Shown here one piece after another: positions 9,212 to 19,570 of a stretch of DNA of 64,000 nucleotides. The notes under the pieces were generated by a model. It was given only the letters and a program-made list of their open reading frames with translations, did not search any database and was not told the DNA's origin. Source of the stretch: Chrysophaeum taylorii (taxonomy: Eukaryota; Sar; Pelagophyceae; Pelagomonadales; Pelagomonadaceae). The position numbers and the translations under genes were made by a program. The stretch spans positions 62,001 to 126,000 of the forward strand of contig JAQMWT010000570.1 of the NCBI GenBank assembly GCA_029834535.1. Reading direction: 5' to 3'. Position 1 is the stretch's first letter; each line of letters starts with the position of its first letter.

Positions 9212-11494
9212 CTACAAGGTAACGACTTGGAGGGGCCCGGGGGGCGGTGAGGCGGTGGAGACCGACCTCGGGGGCTTGGTGATTACGGTGACGACGAGGC
9301 GGGTGATGAGGCCTTTTCGGCGCGCGACGAGGGGAATGTAGTAGAGGAGGCACTTCCAGCGGCCGAACATGGCGCAGTACGAGAGGAACATGTCAAAGAG
9401 GGGCGAGACGAGGAGGACGAGCGGGCGGACCTGGATGTCCGGTCGGTGGGCCCAGCAGACGTAGTTGATGAAGGCGTTGCGGAGCATGGCTACCAGAAGA
9501 AAGGCGGCCTTGATGACGAGGAGTTCCTTCAAAGTCGCGACGACGCCGATGTCGACGAAGAGGTAAACGAGGTACAAGGGCGCGCAGAGGCCGAAAAAGA
9601 CGACCTTCCATTCGCGGAGGCGGAAGAGGCGGAACCAGATTGCCGCCCCACAGGATTTTGAGCCCGAATATCCGAAGAAGAGGCGGACAGCGAGGGGCCA
9701 GACGCGGCAGCCCGAGACAGTCCAGCGGTGCGCGCGCTGCTTCCAAATCGACGCCGCCCCGTAGCCCTGCTGGCGCGCCTCGAAGGTGGTGGTCGAGAAG
9801 AGGCGCGCCGAGTACTCGTGGAGCACGGGCGGCGCGAAGGTCCGCACGGTGCACCGGAGCTCCTGCTTGAAGCGGTAGCCCGCGAGGAGCGCGTGATACG
9901 AGCCAAAAATGTCCTCGCCGAAAGGGAAGGCGGGGTGGTCGCGCATCATGTCCAAGTAGACGTCGAGGCGCCACAATCCCGCCGGGCCGGGGATGTAGGG
10001 TCGCGTCGCGAGCTCGGACTGCACGTGCCCAAAATGGTCCGACCTCTTGTAGAAGAGGTCAACGCAGCTCGCGACGATCGTTCGCGCCGGATCGACGACG
10101 CGGGCGAAAGATACGGCGGCGAGCTTGGGGTCTTCCAAAAACAAGGACTCGTCGAAGCACATGTCCTCGGAGAGACGCGTGTCGTCGTCGACGTGGAGCA
10201 CGTAGTCGACGGTCCCGAGGGCCGCGAGGACGAGGGCCCCGACGCAGAGGGCTTGGGTCTTGTGACCCTCGGGGATAAAGTGGTACTTGACCCCCGGGTA
10301 CTTGGCGACGCGGGCGCGCGTATCGTCGGGCGGCGCGTCGGCGTCGGCGTTGTCGCACACCACCACGTGTTCGGGCTCAAAGTAGCGCAGCAGCGCCTCG
10401 ACCGTCGCGCCAATCTCGCGGGCGGACTTGTGGCACGGCACGACGACGCCGACGCGCTTCAGAAACGTCGGGTCGTTGACGAACGCCTGGTGCTTTCGCG
10501 GCCACCGGTACGCGGCGAACAAGAGGTAGTGGATGTTCGAGGCCGCGTACGCGACCCCAAGGAAGATCCACAGCACCTTTGACCGCCAGATAATTGCCTC
10601 TTTGATCTCCGACGAGAGGCTTCCGAGAATAATCGCGACGACCGCGAGGATCGCGTACCCCGCGAGGGCGCGGCCCGCGGCCGCCAACACCGACCGCGGG
10701 AGGTGTCGCGCGTATTTCCACCCCCTATTCCCCGTCGCCGGTCGGACGAGCGTCGATCGAATTCGTGGTGGCTTATCGCGTCTGCGCCTTTCGACCGTGA
10801 TGTACCCCCGATACCGCGACTCGCGCGGGACCGCCGGCTCTTCGACGAACGGGTTTCCGCCGTCGGCGGCGCGCCGCAGCGTGCCTCCGCCCTGGATCAT
10901 CGTCACCTCCTCGGTGCTCCCCTCGCGCGACCCGCTCTCGTACCCTCCTCCTGAGAGCCGCCCGCTGAATCGATCCACGTCCGCGAGCGCCGCCGATTCC
11001 ACCGGTCGATCGTCCCAGTCCACCGCGTCAGCGAGCGCTCTTTCCTTGTATGCGGCCAAGCACACGAACGACATCAGGATCTCGAGGACGCACGCGACGA
11101 CCTGGGCGACGCACAGGATCCACATCCTGCGAGCGCTCGGCTCTATAACGCCCGGAATTCGAATCGAAACGAGCCCGACGAGGCTCAGACCGAGGCCCGC
11201 CGTCATCGCGACCAGGCTGTACCGCGCACCCGCGGCGACCGTGCCCAGTCGCACCGTCGACGCCCCCACGCACCAAATACTTACCCAAGCCACGCGATGA
11301 TCGTCACCGCGGACGTACTCGTAGGCCGCACACCCCCACGCGACAATCAAGTCGCTCGCGACTACGCACACCAGCCACGCACGAAGCTGCTCGACAGGGA
11401 TCGCCGCTGCTTCTTCTTCCTCCTCCGCCTCCTCCTCCTCCTCGTCGTCGTCGTCGTTTACACCAAGAACAAGTCGTTCTTCGAGCGAATCCAT
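9212..11494 (-). CDS. Membrane-embedded processive family-2 glycosyltransferase
   Basis: 760 residues from ATG 11494 (MDSLEERLVLG). The N-terminus is acidic (D/E run), followed by about four predicted membrane spans and a soluble segment. The GT2 core starts near residue 350 (VGVVVPCHKSA). It has the nucleotide-sugar/metal-binding HVDDDT near 432, a GED motif near 524 and the QxxRW-type QRAHRW near 585, then a C-terminal cluster of membrane spans. D...DxD...ED...QxxRW is the signature of processive synthases (chitin, hyaluronan, cellulose synthase-like), which polymerise and extrude beta-glycans across the plasma or Golgi membrane. Substrate is not decidable here. Intronless. Confidence 0.8.
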   Translation of the reverse strand: MDSLEERLVLGVNDDDDEEEEEAEEEEEAAAIPVEQLRAWLVCVVASDLIVAWGCAAYEYVRGDDHRVAWVSIWCVGASTVRLGTVAAGARYSLVAMTAGLGLSLVGLVSIRIPGVIEPSARRMWILCVAQVVACVLEILMSFVCLAAYKERALADAVDWDDRPVESAALADVDRFSGRLSGGGYESGSREGSTEEVTMIQGGGTLRRAADGGNPFVEEPAVPRESRYRGYITVERRRRDKPPRIRSTLVRPATGNRGWKYARHLPRSVLAAAGRALAGYAILAVVAIILGSLSSEIKEAIIWRSKVLWIFLGVAYAASNIHYLLFAAYRWPRKHQAFVNDPTFLKRVGVVVPCHKSAREIGATVEALLRYFEPEHVVVCDNADADAPPDDTRARVAKYPGVKYHFIPEGHKTQALCVGALVLAALGTVDYVLHVDDDTRLSEDMCFDESLFLEDPKLAAVSFARVVDPARTIVASCVDLFYKRSDHFGHVQSELATRPYIPGPAGLWRLDVYLDMMRDHPAFPFGEDIFGSYHALLAGYRFKQELRCTVRTFAPPVLHEYSARLFSTTTFEARQQGYGAASIWKQRAHRWTVSGCRVWPLAVRLFFGYSGSKSCGAAIWFRLFRLREWKVVFFGLCAPLYLVYLFVDIGVVATLKELLVIKAAFLLVAMLRNAFINYVCWAHRPDIQVRPLVLLVSPLFDMFLSYCAMFGRWKCLLYYIPLVARRKGLITRLVVTVITKPPRSVSTASPPPGPLQVVTL

Positions 11495-11961
11495 CCTCCA
11501 ATCGTCGCCTGGCAAAACGGAACTCCCGAAAGTTGTTAGTTACTACTTGATGAAACGTTGAACATTTGTTCTGGGAAAACTACACGGCTCTCCGGCCGGC
11601 CGGAGAGCCGTAGAGCCGTGTGTACCACAGAGCACGACGCTGCCTCAACAACAAAACTCGGCGCCACGAATTAAACACCACGCGTGAGCCTCGTTGCTAG
11701 CTATAGGGTGCTTCGACCCGGCAAGATGTCCATTTGAGTCGTACTCCGTACGATATGTGGTCATTCATCTATGCATAACGAAGCGACGAGCTAGTACTAG
11801 AGCGAAATAATAGCACTCGGGCAGAGTCTCTCGAGAGGAAGTGATCTCGACGTCCACGGTGCTGCTGCTGCGCGAATGTCTGGGGCTTTAGAAAAAAAGA
11901 GGCTTTTTTTGGACCCTCGAGCGACCGAGCGAGCGAGAGGGACCGTGTCGATTAACTACTG
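11495..11961. other. Intergenic spacer with a 28-bp perfect palindrome
   Basis: Separates two minus-strand genes. At 11584-11611 there is a perfect GC-rich palindrome centred on GGCC/GGCC, with arms ACGGCTCTCCGGCC. It is followed at once by a further partial copy of one arm (AGAGCCGTGT, 11612-11621), so two alternative hairpins are possible. No other gene is seen in the spacer. Confidence 0.7.
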
Positions 11962-14900
11962 CTACCTATTCAGGTGGGTGTCCGGGGTGTTGCGAACAAC
12001 GACCGTCGCGCCGTTGGTTGCGGTGGTGTTTTTCGCGCGTCTAGAGCTTTGAGGGGGCTTCTTATTCTGCTGCTGCTGCTGCTTCTTCTTCTTCTTCTTC
12101 TTCTTCTTCTTCTTCGAGACGCTCGTTTCGTCATTTGGCGGCGGCGGTTCGTCGCGATCGGTCGGCTGTTGTTCCTGGGACGCGGTGCCCCGGCGTCCCC
12201 TCGTCAAGAAGAAGGAATCGCGGTAGTCGTTGGACGGGCGTTGGCCTCGGGGCCACCGGGCATCCTCGTCGCGAGAAAAAACATCGCGAGGCGGAATCGG
12301 CGGCGGCGGCGGGTCGAGAATAGCAGCGAATTCGGTGTCGAGATCAATCTGGTTTGCGGCGGCGGCGGCGACGGCGTTCGGCGCGACGCCTCCGCCGAAA
12401 AAGAGTTTGTCGAGGAGGCGGGTCATCTCGGGGTCGTAGGCGAGGGTCTCCCCGGCTGCCTCGGCGGTGCGTTCGATCTCTTCGACGAGCTGGAGATCGT
12501 CGTCGTCGAGATCGTCGTCCATATCTTTAATCCCAAAACTAGCCAAGGCTTTCGCCAGCCAGAGGTGTCCCGGCGGAAAGAAAGTCGCGCCGGTCGCGCG
12601 CGCGCGATCGGAACCGACGTCGAGCATCGCGGCCGCGACGCCAAATTGCGGGACTTGTGGCTTTTTGCGAGCGTTGCGGAGGTTGACGTCGGTCTTGGCG
12701 AGGGTGTGCTCGCCCATGAATATCTGACGATGCGCGCGGTCGCCAAAGGCGCACCGATAGGTCGGCGTCGGGAGGTCGACCTTGATCTCTAAGGTCGTTT
12801 CCTTTCGAGAATCCGCCCATACTCTGAGCTTTGAGTCGCGGTACCCGCCGACGAGCGCCGCGAGGTGTCGCGCGGCCGGCGGCATGTCGAGCCAATCTTC
12901 GTCGTGGTCTTCTTCTTCTTCTTCTTCTTCTTTTTTCTGGACTAAAAAGAACGACGGGAACGCGAGGGTCTGCTTGACCGTCTGGACCTGGAGGTGGAAA
13001 ATAGGGAAGCTCGGGTCGAAGGGCCGGAAGCCGAGGAGGCGGGCGATGTGGAACTGGGGGTTGAGGTCGGCGCTCGAGCAGACGCAGGCGACGAGGCCGT
13101 CCTTGTTGAGGGAAACCCCGAGGAGCGAAACGCGGTCGTGGAGCTGCTTGAGCTCCTTGAGGTTGGCCTTTGAGATCGAGGGGGTCTCGACGTCGGCGAC
13201 GCCGACTATCCGCTTGCTGGGCGCGAGGCGCGCCGCGTTTCTGGTTTGCAGCAGGCGCACGAGGTCGCGGACGTCCTGGCGGGCGGCCGCGCGATCGGAG
13301 ACGAGGAAGAGGCAGCGAGTACCGCCGCTCTGGCTCTGGACGGCGAGCCAGGCGGCGAGGAGAGGGCCCGGGGCGTCGGGACCAAACGCGAGATCCGCGA
13401 GGCGCGCGTCGAGCGACGCGTCGTCGAGCCGGGACAGGAAGTCGCGGCCGAGGTTGGCCGAGTAGGTCTTTCGCGCGCCGCCGGAGAGGGACCACGGTCC
13501 CGGGAGCCGGAGCGCCTCGAGGTGCGCGGTCTCGATCGGAGCGCCCGAGACCGCGATTCTGAGTTCGCGCTCGGGCACCGTGGCGACGGCGGCCTTGGTG
13601 GCCTGGAGGCAGAAGAGGTTCTCTCGGGCTGTCCAGGTTAAGAGGAGCCGGAGGCGGTTGAGTCGGACGGGGTTGCTCGCGACGTCGTCGTCGTCGTCGT
13701 CGAGATCGTCAAAACTTTCGCCGCCGCCGCCGCCGCGGCGGCGGCGGCGGCGGCGGCGGCGGGACGAGGAGGCATAAAAAGAAACAGCCGGCTTAGTTGC
13801 GTCGTCGTCGTCCTCCTCCTCCTCATTTCTGTGGCGTCGGCCGCGGCGCGAGGCGCCGTCGCGAAGCGCGGCGAGCGCGCGGTCGCGCAAATGCCTCGCG
13901 CTCGAGGCGAGCTGCGCGAGGCGCGAGGCGACGAGGGTATGCTTGGCGCAGAAGCGGCGCCTCGCGTCGGGCGTCTTGGGGTGGACGGCCTCGTAGGCGT
14001 ACAAGAGGCGGAGGATGGCGATCGGCTCGCTTTTGACGCCGGCGTCCCAAAAAACCCTCGAACTAAAGGCGCGCGACGCTATATCGACGTAGTCGTCGAG
14101 GTCGTGGACGAGGGGGTTGGCGATGCGGAAGGGGGTCTGGGGCTGCGAGAGGATGGCGGCGAGGTCGACGGCCTCGTCGAAGCAGTCGAGCTGCGCGCCG
14201 AGGCCGACGAGGCGGCCGAGCTGCAGGTCGAGGCCGAGGGCGGCGACGAATCCGCCCATCGTCGTCATCGCGCCCGTATCGTCGGGCTTGGTGAGAAACC
14301 GCGAGGCGTGGAGCGACTCGAAGGCTCGGCTGATGTTTTTCGGATCTGGGGGTTCCAGAGTCTCGCCGAGAAGCTGGGCGATCGACTCGTCCTTGCCCTT
14401 CATCATCGTGTAAAAGTTCAACACGACCGCGTCGAGAGGGGTTTTGTGGATGTCCGAAGCCGCGTGCTCGCGCATCATGCGCTCGAAGCGCCGGCGCGCG
14501 TACAGCCGGTACACGTTCCCGGGTCGCACGCGCCCCGTCCGGCCCGCGCGCTGAATTGCCGACGACCGCGCGATCCACGAGGTTTGGAGGATCTGCCGAT
14601 GGGTCCCGGGGTCGTACTCGAGCTGCTTGGCCACGCCCAAGCACACGACGTGATCGCAGTCGGGAATCGTCACGCTCGACTCGGCGGCGTTGGTCGCGAG
14701 GACCACCCTCACGACGTTCTTTTCTTCCGAAGAAGAAGAAGAAGAAGGAGGAGAAGAAGACCGATCGAAGACGCGCGTCTGCTCGTCGAAGGGCACGGCG
14801 CTGTGGATTGGCAGCGTCTCGAAACTCCTGCGCCGCTTCGAAACGCCGTCGTCGAGGCGCGAGATGCGGTCCGTCAGCTCGACGATGTCGTTCATGCCGG

Positions 14901-17028
14901 CGACGAAGACGAGGATCGAGGAGGCCGCCGTGCCGACGCGGTCGACGATCGCGACGGCGAGGTCCAGCTGGAGGCGCGCGACCTGGCTCGAGACGGCGTC
15001 GCCGGGCTTGGTCGAGGCTTCTACCAACTTGGACGCCGCGTGCCCGACGCCGCGCGCCATGCCCCCCAGCCCGGCGACGAGGTCGTCGGCGTACCACTCC
15101 TTGTTTTGAAAGCGGCGCGCCCCGACGAAGATGTGCGGCTCGGCGACGCCAAAGTAGTCGCGGTAGAGGGAAGCGCACAGCGTCGCCGACATGAGCACGA
15201 CGCGAATTTTCGGGTGCGACGCGACGAGGCGCCTCGCCAACAAACACAAGAGCTCGGTGTCGACGGAGCGTTCGTGAACCTCGTCGATGACGAGGTGGGT
15301 GTGGTCGTCGAAGGCCTGCGGGTAGGACGCGAGGAGCCGGACGAGGTAGCCCGTCGTGCAAAACCAGACCCTCGTCTCGCCCCAAAACTCGTCTCGCTCT
15401 CCGTGGCCGAGCCGTAGCCCGCACCGCTGCCTTTGTTCCGGTGGGAGCGTGCTCCGAACGCGGTCGCAGAGGCTCCGCGCGGCGATGCGTCGCGGCTGCG
15501 AGACGAACATCCTGGCGTCGCGCGTCGTCTCGAGCAAGAACAGAGGAATCCGCGAGCTTTTCCCGCAACCCGTCTCGCCGACGACTATCGTCACCCGGTT
15601 TTTGCTCACGTGCTCGAGAATGTGGTCCTTGTGCTCGTCGATCGGCAGCACCACGCACGCTGCACCACCAGACTCAGACTCCTCCTTCTTCTTCTTCTTC
15701 AACTCGACGCCGCCGCCGCCGCCGCCGCCGCCGTCGTCGTCGTCGTCTTCTTCTTCTTCTGCCGGCGGCGCCGCGTCGACGCCGCGCCTACGCCTCTGGA
15801 CGAGCGCGTGGAACGTCGGGCCGCAGTAGAGGTCGGCGACGTTAACGACCCCCGACAACAACCCCGGCTCGAGGGCCCGTTGGTACCGGAAGGCCGCGAC
15901 CGCGTCCTCCCAGCGCTCGGCCTGTTCGACGTCGAGGATGTCGTCGTCGCCGTCGAGCATCTCTAACGCGGCGCCGGCGTATTCTTCCCGGAAGCCCGCG
16001 GCGGCGCACAAGCGTCGAAGTGGTCCCGCGTCCCTCAAGCCCCTCGCCATCGCGAGGCTCGCGACAGCATCGGCGACCGCCTCGTAGGCTTCCGTATCTT
16101 CCTCGTCGTCCAAGGCCTCGGGCATTGGCGACGGCGACCCGTCGAGCGCCCTAACGTCGAGGTTCGGATCGCGAGGGAAAGCGTCCAACGGTTCGAGGGC
16201 ATACAACGCCCGGGAAAATGCGACGCCGGGGTCTGCGGACTCGACCCGCCAGTCCAACGGCTGTGCGGCAACCCATGCGAGCAGCTTTTCCGGGTCGCGG
16301 CGAGTCGCTTCGTTCAGGCCGTCGACGTTCGAGAAGTCGGAGACCTCGAGATGACTCGTGTAGTCGTTCCCGAGCAATACGGCGAAATCGACGACGTGGG
16401 AAGTCCCCAGAAGGTGCCTCAGCCGATAAGCCGTCCACACGCGCACCGGTCGTCCCTCGCAGAGGGCCTCGAGCTCAACGAGCGGCACGTACCGCGCGCC
16501 TCGCTCGAAAAGTAAGAAGTCCGAGTCCTCGGCGAGGACGACGCCGCCCCCCCTCGCGCTCTCGCGCGCGAGAGCCTGGTCGGCCTCGTCCTCGCACGTG
16601 ATGATCTCCACACCGAGTCTCGTCAGGGCAAACCGCACGCTCTCCTGAAAAAGTACGGGCAACGGAAAGTCGGTCGACGACGCCGTCGGGCCTCTACGGG
16701 AAACGTCGCGCGTCAACCACGACCGCAGCGCTCCCCACTCCTCGGTCCGCGTCGCGAGGCGCGCGCGCCGCGTCGCCTCCTTGAGCCGCCGCGTCTCGCC
16801 ATCCTCGAACACGACCACCCGGTACCCCCTGTCGCGCAGCCGCTCGACGTACTGCCTGACAATCCTTTCCAGCCGTGCATAGTTTCCCCCGAGCTCGAAT
16901 CGATCCCCGCGAACCGCAAAGTTCGACAGACCGCTCCCGTCGATCAGCACCGTCGTCCCGGGCTCCAATACTTCGAGCCGCGCGTCGCCCCGCTTCTTCG
17001 CCAGCGCGGCGAGCTTACGGACGCCCAT
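11962..17028 (-). CDS. XPG/Asteroid-like nuclease fused to a DExH-box helicase
   Basis: 1688 residues, single exon, ATG at 17028. The N-terminal ~250 residues look like an XPG/FEN1-type fold: LIDGSGLSN near 30, ITCEDEADQALA near 143 and LAEDSDFLLF near 166 supply the acidic metal-binding positions. This is closest to the Asteroid/XPG-I_2 style. From about 470 to 900 is a complete DEAH/RHA helicase: GETGCGKSS near 485-493, DEVHERS near 580, MSATL near 612, TNAAESSVTIP, and QRAGRTGRVRPG near 825-836. The winged-helix/ratchet and OB-like region typical of DHX proteins follows. Low-complexity acid, Gly, Arg and Ser runs separate modules, and the C-terminus ends in Lys and Gln runs encoded by AAG/CAG microsatellite (about 12061-12120). 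A role in RNA processing or decay is inferred from the family. Confidence 0.8.
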   Translation of the reverse strand: MGVRKLAALAKKRGDARLEVLEPGTTVLIDGSGLSNFAVRGDRFELGGNYARLERIVRQYVERLRDRGYRVVVFEDGETRRLKEATRRARLATRTEEWGALRSWLTRDVSRRGPTASSTDFPLPVLFQESVRFALTRLGVEIITCEDEADQALARESARGGGVVLAEDSDFLLFERGARYVPLVELEALCEGRPVRVWTAYRLRHLLGTSHVVDFAVLLGNDYTSHLEVSDFSNVDGLNEATRRDPEKLLAWVAAQPLDWRVESADPGVAFSRALYALEPLDAFPRDPNLDVRALDGSPSPMPEALDDEEDTEAYEAVADAVASLAMARGLRDAGPLRRLCAAAGFREEYAGAALEMLDGDDDILDVEQAERWEDAVAAFRYQRALEPGLLSGVVNVADLYCGPTFHALVQRRRRGVDAAPPAEEEEDDDDDGGGGGGGGVELKKKKKEESESGGAACVVLPIDEHKDHILEHVSKNRVTIVVGETGCGKSSRIPLFLLETTRDARMFVSQPRRIAARSLCDRVRSTLPPEQRQRCGLRLGHGERDEFWGETRVWFCTTGYLVRLLASYPQAFDDHTHLVIDEVHERSVDTELLCLLARRLVASHPKIRVVLMSATLCASLYRDYFGVAEPHIFVGARRFQNKEWYADDLVAGLGGMARGVGHAASKLVEASTKPGDAVSSQVARLQLDLAVAIVDRVGTAASSILVFVAGMNDIVELTDRISRLDDGVSKRRRSFETLPIHSAVPFDEQTRVFDRSSSPPSSSSSSEEKNVVRVVLATNAAESSVTIPDCDHVVCLGVAKQLEYDPGTHRQILQTSWIARSSAIQRAGRTGRVRPGNVYRLYARRRFERMMREHAASDIHKTPLDAVVLNFYTMMKGKDESIAQLLGETLEPPDPKNISRAFESLHASRFLTKPDDTGAMTTMGGFVAALGLDLQLGRLVGLGAQLDCFDEAVDLAAILSQPQTPFRIANPLVHDLDDYVDIASRAFSSRVFWDAGVKSEPIAILRLLYAYEAVHPKTPDARRRFCAKHTLVASRLAQLASSARHLRDRALAALRDGASRRGRRHRNEEEEDDDDATKPAVSFYASSSRRRRRRRRRGGGGGESFDDLDDDDDDVASNPVRLNRLRLLLTWTARENLFCLQATKAAVATVPERELRIAVSGAPIETAHLEALRLPGPWSLSGGARKTYSANLGRDFLSRLDDASLDARLADLAFGPDAPGPLLAAWLAVQSQSGGTRCLFLVSDRAAARQDVRDLVRLLQTRNAARLAPSKRIVGVADVETPSISKANLKELKQLHDRVSLLGVSLNKDGLVACVCSSADLNPQFHIARLLGFRPFDPSFPIFHLQVQTVKQTLAFPSFFLVQKKEEEEEEEDHDEDWLDMPPAARHLAALVGGYRDSKLRVWADSRKETTLEIKVDLPTPTYRCAFGDRAHRQIFMGEHTLAKTDVNLRNARKKPQVPQFGVAAAMLDVGSDRARATGATFFPPGHLWLAKALASFGIKDMDDDLDDDDLQLVEEIERTAEAAGETLAYDPEMTRLLDKLFFGGGVAPNAVAAAAANQIDLDTEFAAILDPPPPPIPPRDVFSRDEDARWPRGQRPSNDYRDSFFLTRGRRGTASQEQQPTDRDEPPPPNDETSVSKKKKKKKKKKKQQQQQNKKPPQSSRRAKNTTATNGATVVVRNTPDTHLNR
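13715..13764. repeat. GCC/GCG triplet run inside the nuclease-helicase gene
   Basis: A near-pure GCC then GCG tract that reads as Arg followed by Gly on the coding (minus) strand. Similar in-frame triplet runs occur at 12075-12117 (AAG/Lys on the coding strand) and 15710-15740 (Gly/Asp). Confidence 0.7.
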
Positions 17029-17640
17029 CCTTCGGTAGGCGCCACGTCAACGCAAAATGAGGTGTTCAGCACTCAAACGAGTTACAATTCAACCTAACAA
17101 ACCGACAACTACGGGACCAACTCATGGGACCACGTTGCCCCCTGACGATGCGCTGAGTAAGAGGTAAGGCTGCCTGGAGGGAGGGAGTCCGTCCAAAACA
17201 TCGCCGACGACGGCTAAATCCTAAAGCCTCCTCCTCCTACCGTATTGATGTCGTCGGGTCGGCCCCAACAGGGAGTTAGTTGGTTGCTCACAAAAGTCGC
17301 CGCCGCTCGACGTACGTAGTACATGGCGAGCGTACTGCGCGAGGTCGGTCTATGTTTTCGACGTCGAGCTTATTTATTTATTGGTGTCGTTCGCTTCTCG
17401 TACTGCTCGATCGTGCCATTCCAGTAGTACGGGGCGAAGGTTTTGTCGTCGTTGTCGTTTTGGATGTCCGTTATTCTTCTTAAGCGCTACTATATTATAG
17501 CGGGGCCCGCGGCGGAGTAGTCGTTATATTGCCTGCTTTGTAAACGTACTCGGCTATGTACCACCCGGCCGCCCGAGACACTTGCGTTGGCTCCCTAACA
17601 GACGAAGATCCAAAGCAGGACTTGTACGATGTGAAGTTAT
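17029..17640. other. Intergenic region with a partial dispersed repeat
   Basis: 17099-17168 is about 75% alike over 70 bp to 20588-20660 (shared start AAACCGAC, shared core GGGACCACGT, shared GATGCGCT). Beyond that I see nothing that looks coding. 17480-17560 is AT-rich. Confidence 0.5.
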
Positions 17641-19570
17641 TCAATGGTTTTCGGGCTCGCGACGCAGAGTTGTAAATTTTTCTCGATATCGTCGTCGTTC
17701 AGCGTAAGGATGACGCGGCCGTGGATAGCCGCGCGCTTGCACTGACCTTCTTGGCGGTGGTGCCACTTGCGCTCGATGCTGAGCGAGTCGACCCCTCTGG
17801 CAGGAATGGCTAATTGAATGAAACACATCCAGCGAAAGTGGCAGTGACGTCGAGTCGTGTTCATGGGCCGCTCACTGAAGCGGGCGCTGTCGATACCATC
17901 TCCCATCACGCTCCAGCCCTCTTCGCTTGCAGTACACAATTGCACCTCGGACAGCAAAGACGATATAAGCGTCGTCGCTGGAGCTTCGCAGGCTGCTAGT
18001 CCTCTTGTCGTCACTCCACATCTGTTCTGGTTCCGGCATAGTGGCGAAAGTGCTCGAGCCGCCAGCGTCTCGTTTTCTGCAGAGGTCACGCGCGTCGAGG
18101 TATTTCATACAATCGACGACGGCGGGTTTGTTGTCCATGAGGAAATGATCTGCAATTTTCAGACGTGTTCCACACACATTGGTAGTAGTCGAGCAGATGG
18201 TCGATCTCTGGCCGTTTGTAAGAAGGAGGGGAAGCTACCACGTGGAAGTCGTTCGAGTGGAATCCGCCGCCGCTTGAGTACTTCGAATACCCAACACCGG
18301 AGTAAACTTCGAACACTTTCATCATCATCATGGAAAGACCGAACCGTATTTGCAGAGTTAGATCTACTACTTCGCGCGGGAAGTTGTTGACGAGCCCGAG
18401 AAATCGGCGGTCACAGCACCACCGTTGGCGTGTTCGGTGTCTGCCCGCCGAAGAGGTCATATATTGTCGGGTCGTGGGTTGTTTCAATCTGGCACTCATC
18501 GCATGCTTACACCTCTGCTTTGCCATTGGACGTCCTATACATTGTTCACACAGGACGATATCTTTCGGATGCAGGCAGGTTGCACTCCTCGCGCAAGAAC
18601 GCGGATGAGCGGCTTGAGAGCACTCACCACACGCGACAGTTATCGTGTTTGTTGATGTGCTCGGTGCTTGATGTGTCTGAGGATAGTAACAAGCGCTTGA
18701 CGCAGACACTACTATGGGGCTTCCCCCGGACAGTTTCGCCGTAGTTCGCGATTTTCGAAAAGCCATTATTGCGGTCGATGCGGTTTGGGTGAGTGTCGTT
18801 ATGGTGCGCATTATGGTCGGCGCCGATGAGGTCGCGCAGCAGCCAGCCATATGCTCTGGTGCTCTTGGGAATATGAATTGCATAGGCCGCGCAACGCGAA
18901 GACCTAGCGTCCCTTGGGCAAGATTGGTGACGATGAGGTCGCGGCGGTGGTTTAGTAGGATCACGTTCTCGACGGTCTCTGAAGAGTCAAGTGGAGATGG
19001 ATCTTGCCATTTCAGGGCCGTGTGTAGGCGAGCGTCAGGATAGTCCTTGCTCGTGTCGAGGACGACGAGGTGTCTTCCCCATACACACACGACGCGCCTA
19101 GCACAAACGGCATTTAAGATTGTTCAGCACAGCGCGCCCGATTTCGTGCATTGTGTTCATACGCTGAACGACTTCGATCGCGTGTAAAATGGGAAGTTGG
19201 TGAGTGCTTCTGACTGCTCGATTTGGTAGACATGCACTCGAGCACCAAAATCCGGAGGTCCCAGGTCGGTGCGACGTGCCCGCGGCGTTCGTCGTGATGG
19301 TACAGCACGCCATTCGGCCCATGCTCGCACTCGCGCACCTTCGTCCAAGAGTCGTACTCGAGATGCGTCGGCGGAAGCCGGTACTCTGACAGCAGAGCGC
19401 GCCGGGGGCGAAGGGGACAGGCTTTGGGTGTCTTGAATGCGTCAATGGCGCAGGCACGTACCTTCGGACAGACGCTGGAATTTGGACGACCGTCACCGCC
19501 GTCGAGTTGTCCTTCTCTTCAGCGGCTGATCTCTGTTCGACCATCAAGTTGAGCTCGTTGCGCATTCCAG
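17641..19570 (-). pseudogene. Unrecognised gene, decayed or intron-rich
   Basis: On the minus strand several protein-like stretches occur in order but in different frames. The first is around 19570-19380 (starts MRNELNLMVEQRS). The second is 19380-19140 (LEYDSWTKVRECEHGPNGV). The third is 19080-18860 (WGRHLVVLDTSKDYPDARLH). The fourth is 18330-18190 (FEVYSGVGYSKYSSGGGF). The last is 18090-17641, ending at TAA (LTLNDDDIEKNLQL). Some junctions could be small introns, but others lack usable GT/AG sites, so frameshift decay is likely. GC content is lower than in neighbouring genes. I do not recognise a family; a Cys-rich patch near 18600 (CGECSQAAHP) may bind zinc. Confidence 0.35.

Noticed and set aside
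13831-15658. Two ~530-residue frames, one on each strand, overlapping the helicase gene
   Set aside because: Both are off-frame to a helicase with complete motifs; composition is biased and domain-free.
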